Source of the DNA: Allacma fusca
Taxonomy: Eukaryota > Arthropoda > Collembola > Symphypleona > Sminthuridae
Reading direction: 5' to 3'
DNA length: 64,000 nt
Assembly (NCBI GenBank): GCA_947179485.1
Contig: OX359250.1
Span: forward strand, 15,110,539 to 15,174,538
In this document: positions 25,152-38,900 of the stretch, piece after piece
Layout of the letters: every line of letters begins with the position of its first letter
Numbering within the stretch: the stretch's first letter is position 1
Position numbers and translations under genes: made by a program
The notes under the pieces: generated by a model
Seen by the model: the letters and a program-made list of their open reading frames with translations, nothing else
What the model was told of the DNA's origin: nothing
Databases searched by the model: none

Positions 25152-25157
25152 CACGTG
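25152..25157. promoter_or_regulatory. Second upstream E-box (CACGTG)
   Basis: This canonical CACGTG lies 642 bp upstream of the Kr-h1 ATG and about 100 bp beyond the kJHRE-like site, in the context ACACGTGCC. The E-box in Kr-h1 intron 2 also reads CACGTGCC. bHLH-PAS dimers such as Met/Taiman bind E-box-like sites, so it may act with its neighbour; that is inference. Confidence 0.35.
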
Positions 25158-26910
25158 CCTGGCGGAGCCCCTGCCGAAGCATACTCAACTTGCCTAAGTA
25201 GGCCTTTCCCAATGTAATCTTCTATATAACTTCCACCATATTATCATCTCTCATTCAACCCCGTCTATATAGATACTCTCTGACTCTGTACACACACAAC
25301 AGCCCCAACTGTAGACCATGAATTCCCTATCAAACCCCATGTATTTCCTCTTTTAAATATGCTTCTGACAAGGTTGAAGGATTCTCCTTCTCTCATGTAT
25401 CTATCTGTATGTACGTTTCGTGCCAAGATGCCACAAGTGCCGTCATTGCCCTTATTCCTGGACTCTGTTCACGGGCACTGGTCACCTCCAAATCTTCCCT
25501 TGTGCCCTTAGACTCGGAGGATGCCCAAAAAAAAACCTATACGGACATGAAATCCCCTCAAATTCCCCTCATTTCCATCCAAACTAGCCCTCATACATTG
25601 ATTTTTGTATGTGTCAAAACTCCCCAGAAATTATCAGAAAAAAGTGCTTCTTAGAAGATCCTCTAGTTAAGAACAATTCCTTCTAAAACCCTTGACATGG
25701 GGCCAATGAAATTACGATACTCGTAGATATTGCTTCCATTTTTAAAAACCCTGTCAAATGACACTTCATGAGGCTTTTTTTGTCGGGACTGACTGTTTTG
25801 TAGTAGCCTTCCTTGGTGGAAATATTGAGGGATTTTTGCGTTCAAAACATTGTAAACTTTACTTTAAAAGGGGTGCCGTCTCCTGACATTGTGGCACTAA
25901 AAGTAGCTGGGCTTGTTAAATTTGAGCTAGCATTTTCCCTGTAAGTTGGGAGATAGGACTGGGCCTCAAATTCGAGGTTATTGTCAAGTGACAGTTTGAG
26001 GGGATGAGGGGCAGATGCGGATTTTGAGAGTAAGTCTCATACTGTATGCATACACTTTTGTCTGTGAGTTTGGGCTGACTGGGGAATTTTGAGTATTTTG
26101 TGGGGTTGCTTTAGTTTAGGGAGGAAGTAAGATTTTGGGAATGATTTTTAAAAAAAGGTTTTTTTTTTGGTTTTTTTTTTTGACTCACCATAAAGTAAAG
26201 ATCCAAAAAAATTTAAGGCGATTTTTCTTGTTAAATTATCCTTCTCCTCTCTTGTGGTGCTTTTTGCGTTGGCACTGTCAACAGAATTTCCTCCTTTATT
26301 GTTGTTGTTGTTACCACTGATACCAACTATACATGTACCAGCAGTGTAGTCACTTATTGATGGGGCATAAATAAATTATGCACGAGAAAAAAAAAATGAA
26401 AAAGTCACGGTTTCACATATAATATTTTCTCAGTTGAAAAATAGATTATTTCTATTATCTGTCTCTTCCTCTTTTTTTTTTTTCGTATTATACTATGTAC
26501 ACACAGTGTATAGCGCTAGGTGAGAGTTGATTCTTCGAAAACTGCGAGCTGCTTGTACGCTCATTCCGTGACCAGAGTCGGTCACCTACTGAACAGAGAA
26601 GCAGCGTTCTTCGCTTTCTTTTAGTTTCCAAGTACACTCATGGTAAATGCACCGACTCGATACTCGATGCTGTAAATATTTTTCGTGTTCTTTTGCTGCC
26701 TCGTGTGTGTTAAGGTATAGGGCTTGACTCTCTGTTGTATCTGTGAGTTTCTGTGTGTATGTGTGAGTTGAGACGTGTGTATGTGCGTTGTGCGTGTATT
26801 TTTCACTGATGCGAGGTTTATATGTATGGCACACTGATTGTGCGTACACTCCTCTTTTAAAATGCTACCTTGTCCACTTGCTTCCACTTCCAACTATATA
26901 CATATGTACA

Positions 26911-26932
26911 GAGAGAGAGAGAGAGAGAGAGA
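26911..26932. repeat. (GA)n microsatellite
   Basis: Eleven GA units. Confidence 0.95.
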
Positions 26933-27576
26933 CAGATACATCTGACTCCTTTTAAATACATATGTTACTCATTGACTCTCAGATATAGGGGAGAGGATAT
27001 ATCTATCTGTATGGGATTTACTCTCTGTGTCTGCTCCCTTATTACTAGTATTTATCTCCCTTTAAGACACACATATTTACAGACTCAGGGAATATAATTA
27101 AGTGTGTGTGTGTGTGTGTGTGTGTACAAAAAAAAATAATAACAACAGGAACGTCACATACTGCTTTCCTTCCTATTTTTCCCAATGAACCCCCCTTTGA
27201 GAGATCCGTCTATTATTGTGAGATTGGGAGGAATTGTCACATTTCTACACCTAGACACAGTAATTATTTCTGGAGCTTTGTCTGTTATAATTGATAGGCT
27301 GAACTCTAATAGGTTACATTGCTCGTCACTATATCGTAATTTTTTTTATATTAAATCAGATTAAGGGGAAACCACTTCTTTGCTCTGAAAAGCAATCTAT
27401 CGAGATGAGTTCAGGCCTAGGCTATATATCAGGCTGGGAGACTAATTTGGGGTGAGAGTGTCTCAAAAAATTAAAGTCTTCAATGCATGTAAATATTTGG
27501 GCTTCAAAAATGAGATTTTCGTCTGAAATATTGTAGCCTTTTTGAGTGAGTTTTGTATCTTAGAATTTAGGGAGTG

Positions 27577-27607
27577 AGTGTGTGTGTGTGTGTGTGTGTG
27601 TTGTGTG
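27577..27607. repeat. (GT)n microsatellite
   Basis: About fifteen GT units; a shorter one lies at 27102-27125. Confidence 0.95.
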
Positions 27608-28952
27608 TAGCCTCAAGGATTTTTCTGTACAGAGTGGCTAGTTGGGATGACGGGATGAGAGTGAATGAGTGTTACCTACTTTTTGTACTTTTTGTCTTTA
27701 CGCATATGCATATGATCGTACCTTTGGACTGGACTCCTTGGGTATGAGAGTAGATGCAAAAATTTTGGGGCATGGGAACCATCCACATTTTCAGTGGAAT
27801 CAATATTAATAAACTTGGTAGGAATTGACGGAAAGGAAACAGAGACTCCTGTATAATTAGTTTGGCAAAGTCCTAATTTTGTTTTGCCTCGTCTTAACGG
27901 CCTGCTCTTGATACAAACACTTATTTGCTCCTGTCAGCATGAATTATTAGTGTGTGAGCCATAGGTTTGGTATAGATACTGGGAGTGGATAGTGTGTTTA
28001 ATTTTGCAATAATTATCATTTGTTAGAGGTGCTCTGTTATTTGTCCCTATGAATATACATTTTGTGACAATGCCTTGATTATAAGGGAAATATCTTCCAC
28101 TTGGGTCCGTAGTAGTAGTAGTAGTAGTAGTAGTTCCATAATGAGGCTCAACCCGTCAGCCCTCCTGGGCCAAGACACCCCGGTACAGGACATACGGACA
28201 TTTAAATATAAGTAGTAACTCGTAATATTGTAAGTGGAATGAGCCCAGAATGCCAAAGAAAAAAAATTATCAAACTGTTCCAAATTTTGCAGCTTGAACT
28301 TAATAAAGACAGCTCTTGGTAGGACTACATGGGGTGGATTGGATGGACTTAACCATTGCTGACTGGACGTGTCAACACTTTGACATTAATAAACTAAGAA
28401 TTGAGCTCTGTCGAAACGAAAGCGGAACTGGATTACACGCATGGAAGATGCAATGATGAACTTTACGCACTTTTTTCCCCTCACACACTTGGGGTACATA
28501 AGGATTCCTCCCCAACAAAGCTCTCAAGAATGCATACGGACGGGACGCAGGACTAGGAATAGCTGGGCTGGGATTGTGCAAATATACACATCTGTAACTT
28601 ATATTTCCTCAATATTTCATACATACCGGCAGGGACGGGATAGAGAGACGGATTTTATGCGTGCAACGCAACTTCTGAGGGGAGAAAAGTATGCTCATGC
28701 TCTTCTTTGGGAGTCATACATCCCTCCTGGCATGGTATATACTGTCTGTGTATGATTATGCATCTGGTGAATTTGTAGGTATTTGTATGGTGCTGTCTGT
28801 GTCTGTGGAGAGTCATAGTGTTTATCCAAAGTGTATATTAATCCGTAGTTTTTGTGTAGGAGAGACACAGGCGAAGACCTCATTGCTACAGTCCTGTGGG
28901 TATAGTCGGATGCAAGTCAAAATAATAGAGTCGAGTGCGTCTGAGTGCGTAG

Positions 28953-28954
<2 letters not shown>

Positions 28955-28984
<30 letters not shown>
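28955..28984. repeat. (AC)n microsatellite
   Basis: About fifteen AC units, the first of three AC tracts within 600 bp (also 29264-29320 and 29509-29536). Confidence 0.95.
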
Positions 28985-28987
<3 letters not shown>

Positions 28988-29261
28988 AAGACAAAAGCTA
29001 GGGAAGCGCTTACATATTCAGGTAAGGAAAGTGGTGTTGAGTGAGGAGAAAAGAGTCAAGTCCTGCCCTTTACCCTATGAGAACCAAGAGCACCGCCTTA
29101 GACACGTTCCGAACTCTTCTCCACGTGTGAATCCACGACCTTCGACCTCAAATTTGAAGCTGTGCTATTGCTCTCTACTCCATATGTACATGCTGTAGTA
29201 GTCAATCTAGTCTGTACTCTCTGTATGAATGTGAGGCGCTTTACCATAAACAGAATTCTCA

Positions 29262-29263
<2 letters not shown>

Positions 29264-29295
<32 letters not shown>

Positions 29296-29320
29296 ACACT
29301 CATACACATACACACTCATA
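29264..29320. repeat. (CA)n microsatellite, degenerate at the 3' end
   Basis: CA dinucleotide with TA and TC interruptions. Confidence 0.93.
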
Positions 29321-32300
29321 CAAAAACATTAGACCAAGTATCGAGGTTCTTCTTTTATTATACTCTTTTACATACACACGCATCACCATTACATACATTC
29401 CACATTTAAACAGCCTCCTGTAATATTACAGAGGAGACTCGTACTTACTCCCAGTGTATCTTCCCTACTGGCTTCAAGCTACAGAGAAGGATCTCTGTGA
29501 GAGAGAACTCACACACACACACACACACACACACACGCATATTTATTACTACCTATATACTCACTCAGACCTATGCTGGCATGTCAACTTGGCCATCTCT
29601 AGTCTGTCGGTATTCTCACACATAAACACTCCACTCACAGCATGCTTTACATACGCACCTAGACCTATGCGTAAATACCTCTATGAAAGTTAGATACGGG
29701 GTAGAGTCGTGAAGGTATTTCATACAAGCCATTACACTGTGGATACTTCAAACCAGAATGCATACTCCCCATAGTTAGACATTATAGTGCATATGTAGAT
29801 ATGCAACATAAACGTAAGCTCATCAAGTAAACATACATCCAGTGTAAAAACTACATTCGTTTTAACTTGCCCTCAAAGTAGTACCTATATTCTGTTAATA
29901 CAGTTACTGTTCACCTTGGTTAGCCCTGTGTTAGATACTCACGATTTTTCCTCTTCAAGCCTGTCTGTACACTATTGAATTTTAACTATGGCAGGGATCA
30001 CCCAGCACATGTCAATTTTAAAGCAGAAAATCTAGAATAAAATAATATGAATTATATGGGAGGGAGCTGAGGAGGCTCTGGATTCCCTCTGTGATTCATG
30101 TCTTCTCCTTTGATAATTAGAATGTACAAGTCTCTATATCGGGTAGGGAAATTAAGATTCTCCCAGAGACTCAGACCATTTTTTTTTCATGTCCAATGTA
30201 TGTAGCACTGAGGTAGCTCCTTGCACTAGAGTCCTACAATGTGGCTCTTGAGCGACTCCTTTGGGGTCATTTCCTATATAGCAGGCCCTATCCCATGGAT
30301 TCCTCTGCATATGTCTGTACATGTATGTATGCATGTAGCTTGAAAATGCACAAGCATCACGAGTACAAACGTTAGTAATACTAAGAGGGTTTCGCCATTA
30401 TCTTATCCACATTGCACATTGTTTGCAACAAAATGAGGATTAGGCTAACCATAAGTTGTTTAGTGGTGGGCAGGCTTGGAGAATCTTATTGGGCAAGTCC
30501 TATAAAAATTTAAATGCAATTTACATTTTTCTTGCACTGCAGCATCATTTACGACAAGGGGCCCCATAAGTACGGAGCAAAACTTGATTTTACTTAAGTT
30601 ATCATCATTGCATTATAATCAAATGGAGTGCAGGGGTATGGTTTTCGAGGAGTGTGCAAGTAAATTTTATTTGTCCCATTCATTAGGCCCAAATATCCTG
30701 GGATTATTCAATTTGCTAGAAATTCTTTGGTATTTTTAGCAAAAGTTTTTTCCACTGCACGTGCCCTGTCTGTATTTTGTGTAAGTATGCTAGTTACTTA
30801 TTATACATAGTAGGAAGGGGCAACCTTGCTACAATAATGGTTTCAGAGAGATGAAATACCTATAGATACTCATTTGTTCAAGGGGTTTGAACTAACCGGT
30901 TGGACTCCGTCGATTTCGTTAAGCTTTATCAATAAAAACGTGGATGGGTGTAAATAGTGGATGTCATATGCGGGCTTTGGGGATAAAAACGCAAGTGAAT
31001 TCCCCATATTATCTGCTCCTCAATATTTATCTAACGTGAAACCCAGTCTCATGGAACTGCACACAGTCACATGGCCACGTCAAAATTGAGCAACCTGCTC
31101 TCACATATTGATAGAGTCAATACAATGCAAGGTTAAGAAATTACTGGGGAAATCAATGCTATTAAGTTAGAAACAACTTCTTACATCCTTCCCTCATTGG
31201 TCATTTCATCCTTTTTGGTTTTTCACTAAAAATATAATAATTACATTATGTAAATATAACAACTTGAATCGCTGCACCCTTGTGCATTAATAGTATGAGA
31301 AACTCCTTCTCCACAATCAATAATGTGTTCACTCCCTAAAGAACATGTTGGGCTTGTCAAGTCGTTGTCTTTCCGTTAGGCTAATCGTCTGCACAAGTTC
31401 ATTCTTTGGTTTTCCGCTTGCGTTCATTTTCCTTGTTCAACGAGGAAAAATAAGTTAAATTGATGCTGCGTGTTAGTCTCAAGTGTTAAAAATTTCCCAA
31501 GTGTATCATATTTGCCACCACATTTGTATCAGAGCCATTAAATTAAGGAGCTGGATTTTTTTATGTAATTGAGCCTCGTGCAATTGTGCAACGCATTAAA
31601 ATAAAGTCAACAAATTTATGACAGTGGGGCTCCTACAGTCAATACCCCGTCTAAAAGGAGGAGAATGATATCAAGGTTACACAACACTCCGTCCCATCAA
31701 CAAACTACAGAAATAACGTGATGGCTATGTACATAGAGACCAGGAAAATAGGAAACTTCCGTGCTTGGGTTGTGAGACTTGCTGTGCAAAGTTTTGAAAC
31801 TCCAAACATATATTAATGGGTTGTACACAACGAGGGAAGTTTCCCTTCTGGTGTTCAGTCAAAGATAACTTATACGGGTATGAGCAGGCTCAATGGGCAG
31901 GGTCAGCAAAAAAAAATTTTATTAGAGTCCCACCTGGCCCGCGTGTCTCTTCCCTATTTTCACTACTGCAGTGCTCAAGCGGAAGGGAAAGTTCTGACTA
32001 CTTTCTTCGCTCTCTTCTCTCATCCCCTTCCTCTCACTATTTTAATCTCCATTGACTACGTCGTCATTGGAAGCTCATTGAGAATTTACTCAATTTTTGT
32101 AGTCTCTGTATTGGTTGCTGTAAATTATTTCCAAGCTACATTTTTTTATACATAAGAATTCTATGGTTAATCCGAGCATTGCATAGGTTTAGTTAACTGT
32201 CATAAATTCATTACTACTATTTGAGGATGTAAAAACCAATGGGATTTCCTCTCATGATAATAGTTTACAAATTGCAAATGATTTACCTTGTTTTTATAAA

Positions 32301-33814
32301 CATTCAAGTGTAAAAAACAAATCTTTCGGGGTTCCAAGGGAAAAGATATCCCCTGGTCATTGTCAGCTGTTTGTGGAGCAGGAGCATATATAAATTTCCT
32401 ATTGTAAGCTTAGGGACTAAGCTTGGGCACACGGGAGTTCTTTTGAGGTCATTTCCTCATAAAGGTTCATGAATCTCTCCTCCTGACCTTGGCTGGTTGC
32501 AGAGGCAAGACTACTTTTTTTTTACCGGAACAGACCATGCACTGAGATTTCAGCAGAGGCCTCGGAACTATCTACTGGGTGTAAAAACAAGTCTGGCCTC
32601 AGCTTAGAGTCGGGAAAAAAATGCTGGAGAAATGCTTCTTCGAAAATTAAAATAATAGTCTCAACAAAGTCATCGGGTGAGAGCGGGGTTAAAGTCTGTT
32701 ATTTCTGCCGACCTGGGTGGAAATTAGGCTCCAGCTCCCTAATGAACTTTCACGCTCGGAGGATGTGGCTTATTGCATAAGGGCATAGAGTTTCACATAT
32801 TTTATTCGTGTCTTTTATTTAATTATTAGAATACACTGATTAGCTTATTGTTAGACGGTTTTTCCTACGGATTCTAGGGAGCCGTCCCCGTCCACTGGTG
32901 GATATGGACGAGTTGGAAGAAATGGCAAGACGGGAATTAGATAAGACAAGGTGACCCAAGATATTGAACATAGAATTATTTGCTTGACTGAGCCTTTCTC
33001 ATAGGATAACAAGTTGACTGTATTATATGAAGTACCAGCAAAGCATTCTCATAGGAGCTGTAGCTAGTTACGTTGGGAATCGTACAGCAAGTCTCCTCTC
33101 CAGATTTCCTCAATCACCCTAACTGTCCGTGCTGTCAATGTAGAGTTGCTGTAGTAGTTAAATAGGAAATAATAATTACAAGTGGTTTGAAAAACTCTAG
33201 CTCCCTCGGAACTTACTATGGGCATATGGTTGGAAATGAGGCTATTTCACGAGTAAATAATGGTCTCCTAACCTAACTACAATTAACTACAAAAAAAAAA
33301 ACTACACCAACAACCCTGCGATAGGAATCCTCTAGCATCATACTATCATATATATATATATAGCACACGCCTAGGAATTAAAAGAACCTTGTACAACTAG
33401 AATGACGGCAGGGGGGAGGGAAAAGGCAATGAAAATGAAAATGAAAATATGATTATGATAAGTTGAAATATGTAATTATTTATCCATCTATTTATATGAA
33501 ATACGGAACAAATACTATAATACAGATTATAGTTGTATCTATACCAAAATACTCTCACACTTCTCAACTTTAGCCAATACCATGAGCAGCTGACAGTATA
33601 TTACTTAAGAGCAACCTGCGTGCGTGTGTCATGGAACCAATACATCCAAAGCGTACATGTGCCTAAAATTGGGTCAGATTAGTCAAAAAAGTTGGAAAGT
33701 AGGCAAAGGCTCCAAGTTGAGATAAACGACGTGCGTAGTCAGACTCACAGTCAGAGCTAGAGCTCCCTACGTAAACGCAATTCTAGCGATCTGTTGCTCT
33801 AGAACTCGAGCTCT

Positions 33815-33816
<2 letters not shown>

Positions 33817-33848
<32 letters not shown>
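33817..33848. repeat. (CT)n microsatellite
   Basis: About sixteen CT units, preceded by an imperfect GAGCTCTAGCT stretch rich in small palindromes. Confidence 0.95.
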
Positions 33849-33853
<5 letters not shown>

Positions 33854-35064
33854 ACTAGAGATACTTTCCCCCTATACTCAATGAGCCTCCCATGTATACA
33901 GTATATACCTCAATAGTACAAGATCTACTTGTATTTCCCATTACCTACAATGAGAGTTGCGGGATATATCGAAAAGGGAAATATTCATTAGTAATTGCCC
34001 AAAAATATTCCCCCAAAATGAATACAACTATTTCCTCATATATCTATCTACTGATATCTAATTTTTTTTTTAGCTTGGAATTTCCCTGGGAACAGATATT
34101 ATAATTTTATTTCTCCGTATCCAATACGTTTCCACAAATGTAGGATGAAGTGTGACGTAGACACAAGTAATAATGTACAATCAAAAATTAATTTGGACAT
34201 TTATAGTTAATTCTAGAGGCTGACGATATTAACTGAAGATATAGTGCGTAAGAGCCCTGGAGTTCCGAAGGCTAATACTTCCCCCACACAGCTCAGTCAA
34301 ATTTGCTCCTCCTACACCAACATCGCCTATCATGAGTCGAGGAAATCGGGAAAATGTATTTCATCAAGATACTGCCAGCATTAGTGTATATTAGAATCCC
34401 TGGAGCATCCTTATAGCATTGTCGATTGCCCTAGTGTTCTGAGTTTCTCTGAGCTCAATGCAATCTACTGCGGCAAAGTTTGTGCAGAGAGGTTAAATCA
34501 GAGAGTTAAAATGTACTCAAATGAAATTCAATTGATTTGGCTGTAGTTGTTGGAGACCGTCAGTCACTGACTCACAGTTGAGAGTATATATGACATGTGC
34601 TATCACCATAGGAGTTACATATAGTATGTACATACATAGTTACGCACTTTTCCCCATGTTGTCAAGAAGTGTCTTCCTATCCGGCGCGTGGAGCTCTCCC
34701 AACTACTATTATATATGACTTTGCATGCCTGTGCGTGTATAATCTCAACTTATCTTTAGCTCCTATGTTTGTATTTACTCACCACTGCGAAAGTTTCTAG
34801 AGTTAACCTATAATTGGAAGCGCGCAAAAAAAAAACACACATGAGCCCCATGCAGTGGTATGTGTCGGAGTCAGAGGGTAGAGTAACTCCAGGTCCCAAG
34901 TCCCGTCATGGCACTGTACAGTAGCAGTTCAGTTTTAAAGGTAGGGTTTCATACTAACTACTGCTCTAGTAGTAATTACATACTATAGTAGCTACCAGTA
35001 GTAAAAGGTGAGTCATCCCGATAGGAGTACAAGTAAGAGATGAACTATACTTTAAGTAACTAAC

Positions 35065-35088
35065 TAGTAGTAGTAGTAGTAGTAGTAT
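35065..35088. repeat. (TAG)n microsatellite
   Basis: Seven to eight TAG units, following scattered TAGTA repeats from 34960. A similar tract lies at 28110-28134. Confidence 0.93.
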
Positions 35089-35707
35089 GGGAGAGATGAG
35101 GCAAAATTAATCTTCAAGTGAATTATTCAGACCGGCCTGACATAAAACGCAGGGCATGTTTTTCTTATATGTAGGAAAAGATACACACACATTTAGAGTC
35201 ATTGAGGACGGTGTGAGAGTTATAGATGGGTCTTATAGGAGAGATATTCTGAAATATGACTTCTGCTGGAAATTAGGCTTTGCCCCGAGCCCGTGCCTGT
35301 AAAATAGAATAGAATAGAATAGTGTGAGTGTAGAAAATAGCAACAAACATTGGAGTAGGACTAGCTACATAGCTAGATACTTCGGGGCTCACTCACTCCT
35401 ATTTATGCGTAGATACTGTATATCTAGATATGTATGTATATATCTACATATGAAATGTTACAGAGTTACATATATTTGTAGATGAGGAAGCAGGCCTGAG
35501 CTAAAATAGTTATAAAAACGCACTTGAAGTAGTAGTAGCTACTATTTGTTGTTGTAACTATGAGGTATAAGGGGATGGGCCTCTGTAGGGAAGTTACATA
35601 AATCCGTGGATATAGCTAGACACGCGCGACCCGGTTTAGGAGAGATCCCCTAAAGTAACCCGGGTTGCCTACGTATTTAAGAAATGGAATTTTTAGCGTG
35701 GAAAGTT

Positions 35708-35953
35708 TCATGATGGACGAAGGATGGGCACACAACTAAGGCAAAACCGGGTGGGTTCCGCATGGTTCGTGTGGCAGTGGTAACGGTCGTAGTCTTCCTT
35801 GTAATAGAACCAAGAAACGCAATGACACCCACAGCTCTTCCTTTCATTCCAGTCGATATGGAGTACACGTGGAGTCCTTGGACTTTTACCATTGTGCCAT
35901 CCAACTGATTCACATCCATGTCCTGCTTTCTTTAAACATTTCCCCTTGTTCAT
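35708..35953 (-). CDS. Possible Cys-rich protein or terminal exon (unrecognised)
   Basis: An 81-codon ORF runs from an ATG at 35953 to TGA at 35708, in sequence with higher GC than its surroundings. It has eight cysteines (6, 14, 41, 43, 45, 60, 71, 74) and aromatic-rich segments such as HIDWNERKSCGCHCVSW. The even cysteine count suggests a disulfide-bonded extracellular domain. There is no signal peptide, so an upstream exon would be needed. I cannot assign it to a family, and a chance ORF or gene remnant is possible. Confidence 0.22.
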   Translation of the reverse strand: MNKGKCLKKAGHGCESVGWHNGKSPRTPRVLHIDWNERKSCGCHCVSWFYYKEDYDRYHCHTNHAEPTRFCLSCVPILRPS

Positions 35954-38900
35954 TCTCCATCGTCATTTGCCCCTTTCTACATGGATGTATGTATGTATGT
36001 ATAGACCGTACCCAGAACATGCAGTGGAGGAAACCTTGCAGACATGTACATGTATCTATGTATATCTACATATATAATTATTATATCTGTAATAAGCACC
36101 GCAATTCAGGCAGCCCATGGAACTCACCGTCCCATATGCTTATGCCAGAGTCCCGTACATACATACATACATAAGTAGATACGCATAAACACATCTATAG
36201 GGAAATTGTAACTTTCCAACCTTTCCGTATTCCCTACCTTGTAACCTACATAATTTGCAATTCCGTAATCTCATGCGTACTCAAATAACTTCATTGGTCT
36301 ATGCGATGGTTTCTTGTTGAAACGGGGCTTCAAAAGAACCGTCACCTACATACACAAATCCTCACATTCAAAATACTCGAGGTTTTCCGGGCCCTTGCCT
36401 CTGAACAAACCTTTTCCAGTGAGTGAGTTCCTTTACTAGTCCAATTTTCTGCTGCTATGACAATTTTACAAATTATTTATTGGACATGTTGGAGGATGTG
36501 AGGGTGGGGAGTTGAGTATCTATGGTACTGTGGAACTACAGTATGTCCAATGTTTTGAGGACTTCCGAACCCCCTGTGTAGGATTTTGTGAAGATTTTTC
36601 CCTTGCATTGAGAGAGACGTTTTTTTTATTATTCCTATACCGAGCATACTGAGGTGTTGGACAAGTCCTGAGACCTCTGTCTTAGAGTCTTAGACAATAG
36701 CTTATAAAATAATTATTGGGGGTGGGGGGGGGAAAAGGGATGTCAACAGGGTCCCTCTCCATTAGTTGTATTAAATTCATTCCTCAAAGTAAACGCGTCC
36801 TGATTGCTAGTCAAGATTTGTGTTAAGCCCATGGAAGCCACATGCCTGAGCCTTTACTTAAAATTACACTTTTTGTACAAGCACTAGGTCTTATGGAGAC
36901 TACCTGAGGTTAGACACACGCTAGTGTAGATACATATGTGTACTCACTGCACCCACTATGGATATATTTTTTAGGCTTATAGTCCCCTTTGGAACAGAAG
37001 TCGTGAGGTCTATAAGGCTCACATGTTGGGGAGCAATTACGATGCCTTGAACTGCAATGCAAACCACATTTGACTATTGAACAGCTATTGTAGAAGAACC
37101 CGTGCTTGTTTTAAGAGTGTGTAGGTAATGTTTCCAGAAGGTCAGACCTCGGCATTGCTTCGTGCACGTACATACAAAGGCAGTCTTAATGATTTGATAG
37201 AGCATGGGATGGAAATTTAAAGGAAGGAATATTTAATATTAGGAGAATTATTATTATTATATAATTTTCTAAGAGTTTTGTTTCAACATTTTAACCCCAA
37301 TATACCAAGAATAGAGGAGGATTAAAACTGCAATGCTTTTCATTGTCCAATAATAGCTGGCACAAATACTGTAAACACTTTTTACACTTCCACTTCCTTG
37401 TATCTTCTCTGTTTTGGGTTTACAAACCATTCAAAGTACAGCTGCGGCACGTGCAGCATTATTTAACATTGTATGTAATCTACACTCTGTACAGGGACTA
37501 TAGGATCTCCCTATGCATTGTATCCCCATGTACAATGGTAATATCCTATAGATACATACTAGGCTCTTCCTATTCCCTACAAATCCAGATTATGAAGGAG
37601 TGAGTTTTAATCTTTATTGTTTTTCATTTACTGCCCAACATTTTGACGATTGCAGGCCGCTTCATATCTCTTATCAGTATTTTCGCACTGTGTAATTATT
37701 ACAGCCCGAGCTGTGGTTTCCAACTGCTTTTACTCCCACTCTGGCCAGTCCGTCATATAGGAAAGATTTTTGAGCTATATTTAGACATCAATTAATTTTT
37801 ATACAAGGTTTCCTCATTTAAAAGCCTGCTCATTCCATCCACCAGCCCTCTATGCCTTCTAGTCCGGCCTGTGACCTATGGATTCCGTGATACTGCGTAC
37901 TCTTATGTCCCGACCTTGTCCAAATAACTCTAAATTTACAAAAACAATTTTGACTGACAGCCACGACAACATTTAATTGTAAATTGTACCGTGACCAAGT
38001 AATTAACTTGAGCAAATGAGTAAAAATTTGATGGGACCAAGATGTTACAATCCGATATATGTGAAATTGCAGTTTCAGAAATTATTACAGTTTCCCTAAT
38101 TTGAAATTTAAATTTTTCTCAAATGCAACATTTTATTTAAGAGGCCGCCAGGGCTTGTACCATCTCAAGACTTGACATTAAACCTTGGACTTGTCTTTTT
38201 TTTCCTGCCGACACACTCTACAGCTGATTGACCCTGACTGATGAAAGGAAGAGTGTGAGGGGACACAAAATAGGGATTATTTTGTACATTTTGAGCAGTT
38301 AATTTTAAGAGCATGCTTAAGTTTTGGGCTGAATTCTTGTTGATAAATTTGTTGAGGGAATTGACAGAGTTACAGCTTCAACGGTGAACCCCTTTTGGTG
38401 GATTTTGCATTCAAACATTAAAAAAAAACAGAATAGAGGAAGCATGGATGGATCTTGATCTTGTAATAAATACATTGGTGGTTCTTCGTGTATTATCAGC
38501 TAATGTAATGCTTAAGGTCAACCGGAAAGCCGAGAGTTAGTATAGGCAGATGCATATGTACAGATGGTAGAGGGTATAGAGAGGGAAACCCTTTCACTTT
38601 TACCTTGCAACGCATAATTTCTATCTTGAGAACATGTTCATCACTACATGCTTTTTACTCCCAAGCTGGCTGGCACTCATCCATTGCGTGTCCTCGCAAA
38701 GACGAATGACTTATCGCACACACACTCTCTGTACTAAACACACGCACCCAGCAGCCCATATATTTTCTGTATGCTCACTCATTTGGAGCTGGAGTGAGGT
38801 GTGCAGTTTGTAATTGATTATAACCTACTCTCCTAATCTTTTCCTGGTACTCTCTCATTAAAGTCAATGCGTAATAATAAACTTGTATTTGAACAAGTCA

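Larger units (their letters stand above)
24511..26900 (-). promoter_or_regulatory. Kr-h1: Kr-h1 upstream / 5' region
   Basis: No convincing coding sequence is seen. The stretch holds the microsatellite pair, two CACGTG E-boxes and a CpG-richer island at about 26500-26860. On the plus strand C exceeds G by eye up to about 25.65 kb, and G exceeds C from about 25.85 kb. That switch is where a leftward transcript could begin. On the minus strand near 26588 there is a TTCAGTAG initiator-like sequence. The start site itself cannot be fixed from sequence; a non-coding first exon anywhere from 24.6 to 26.6 kb is possible. Confidence 0.4.
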
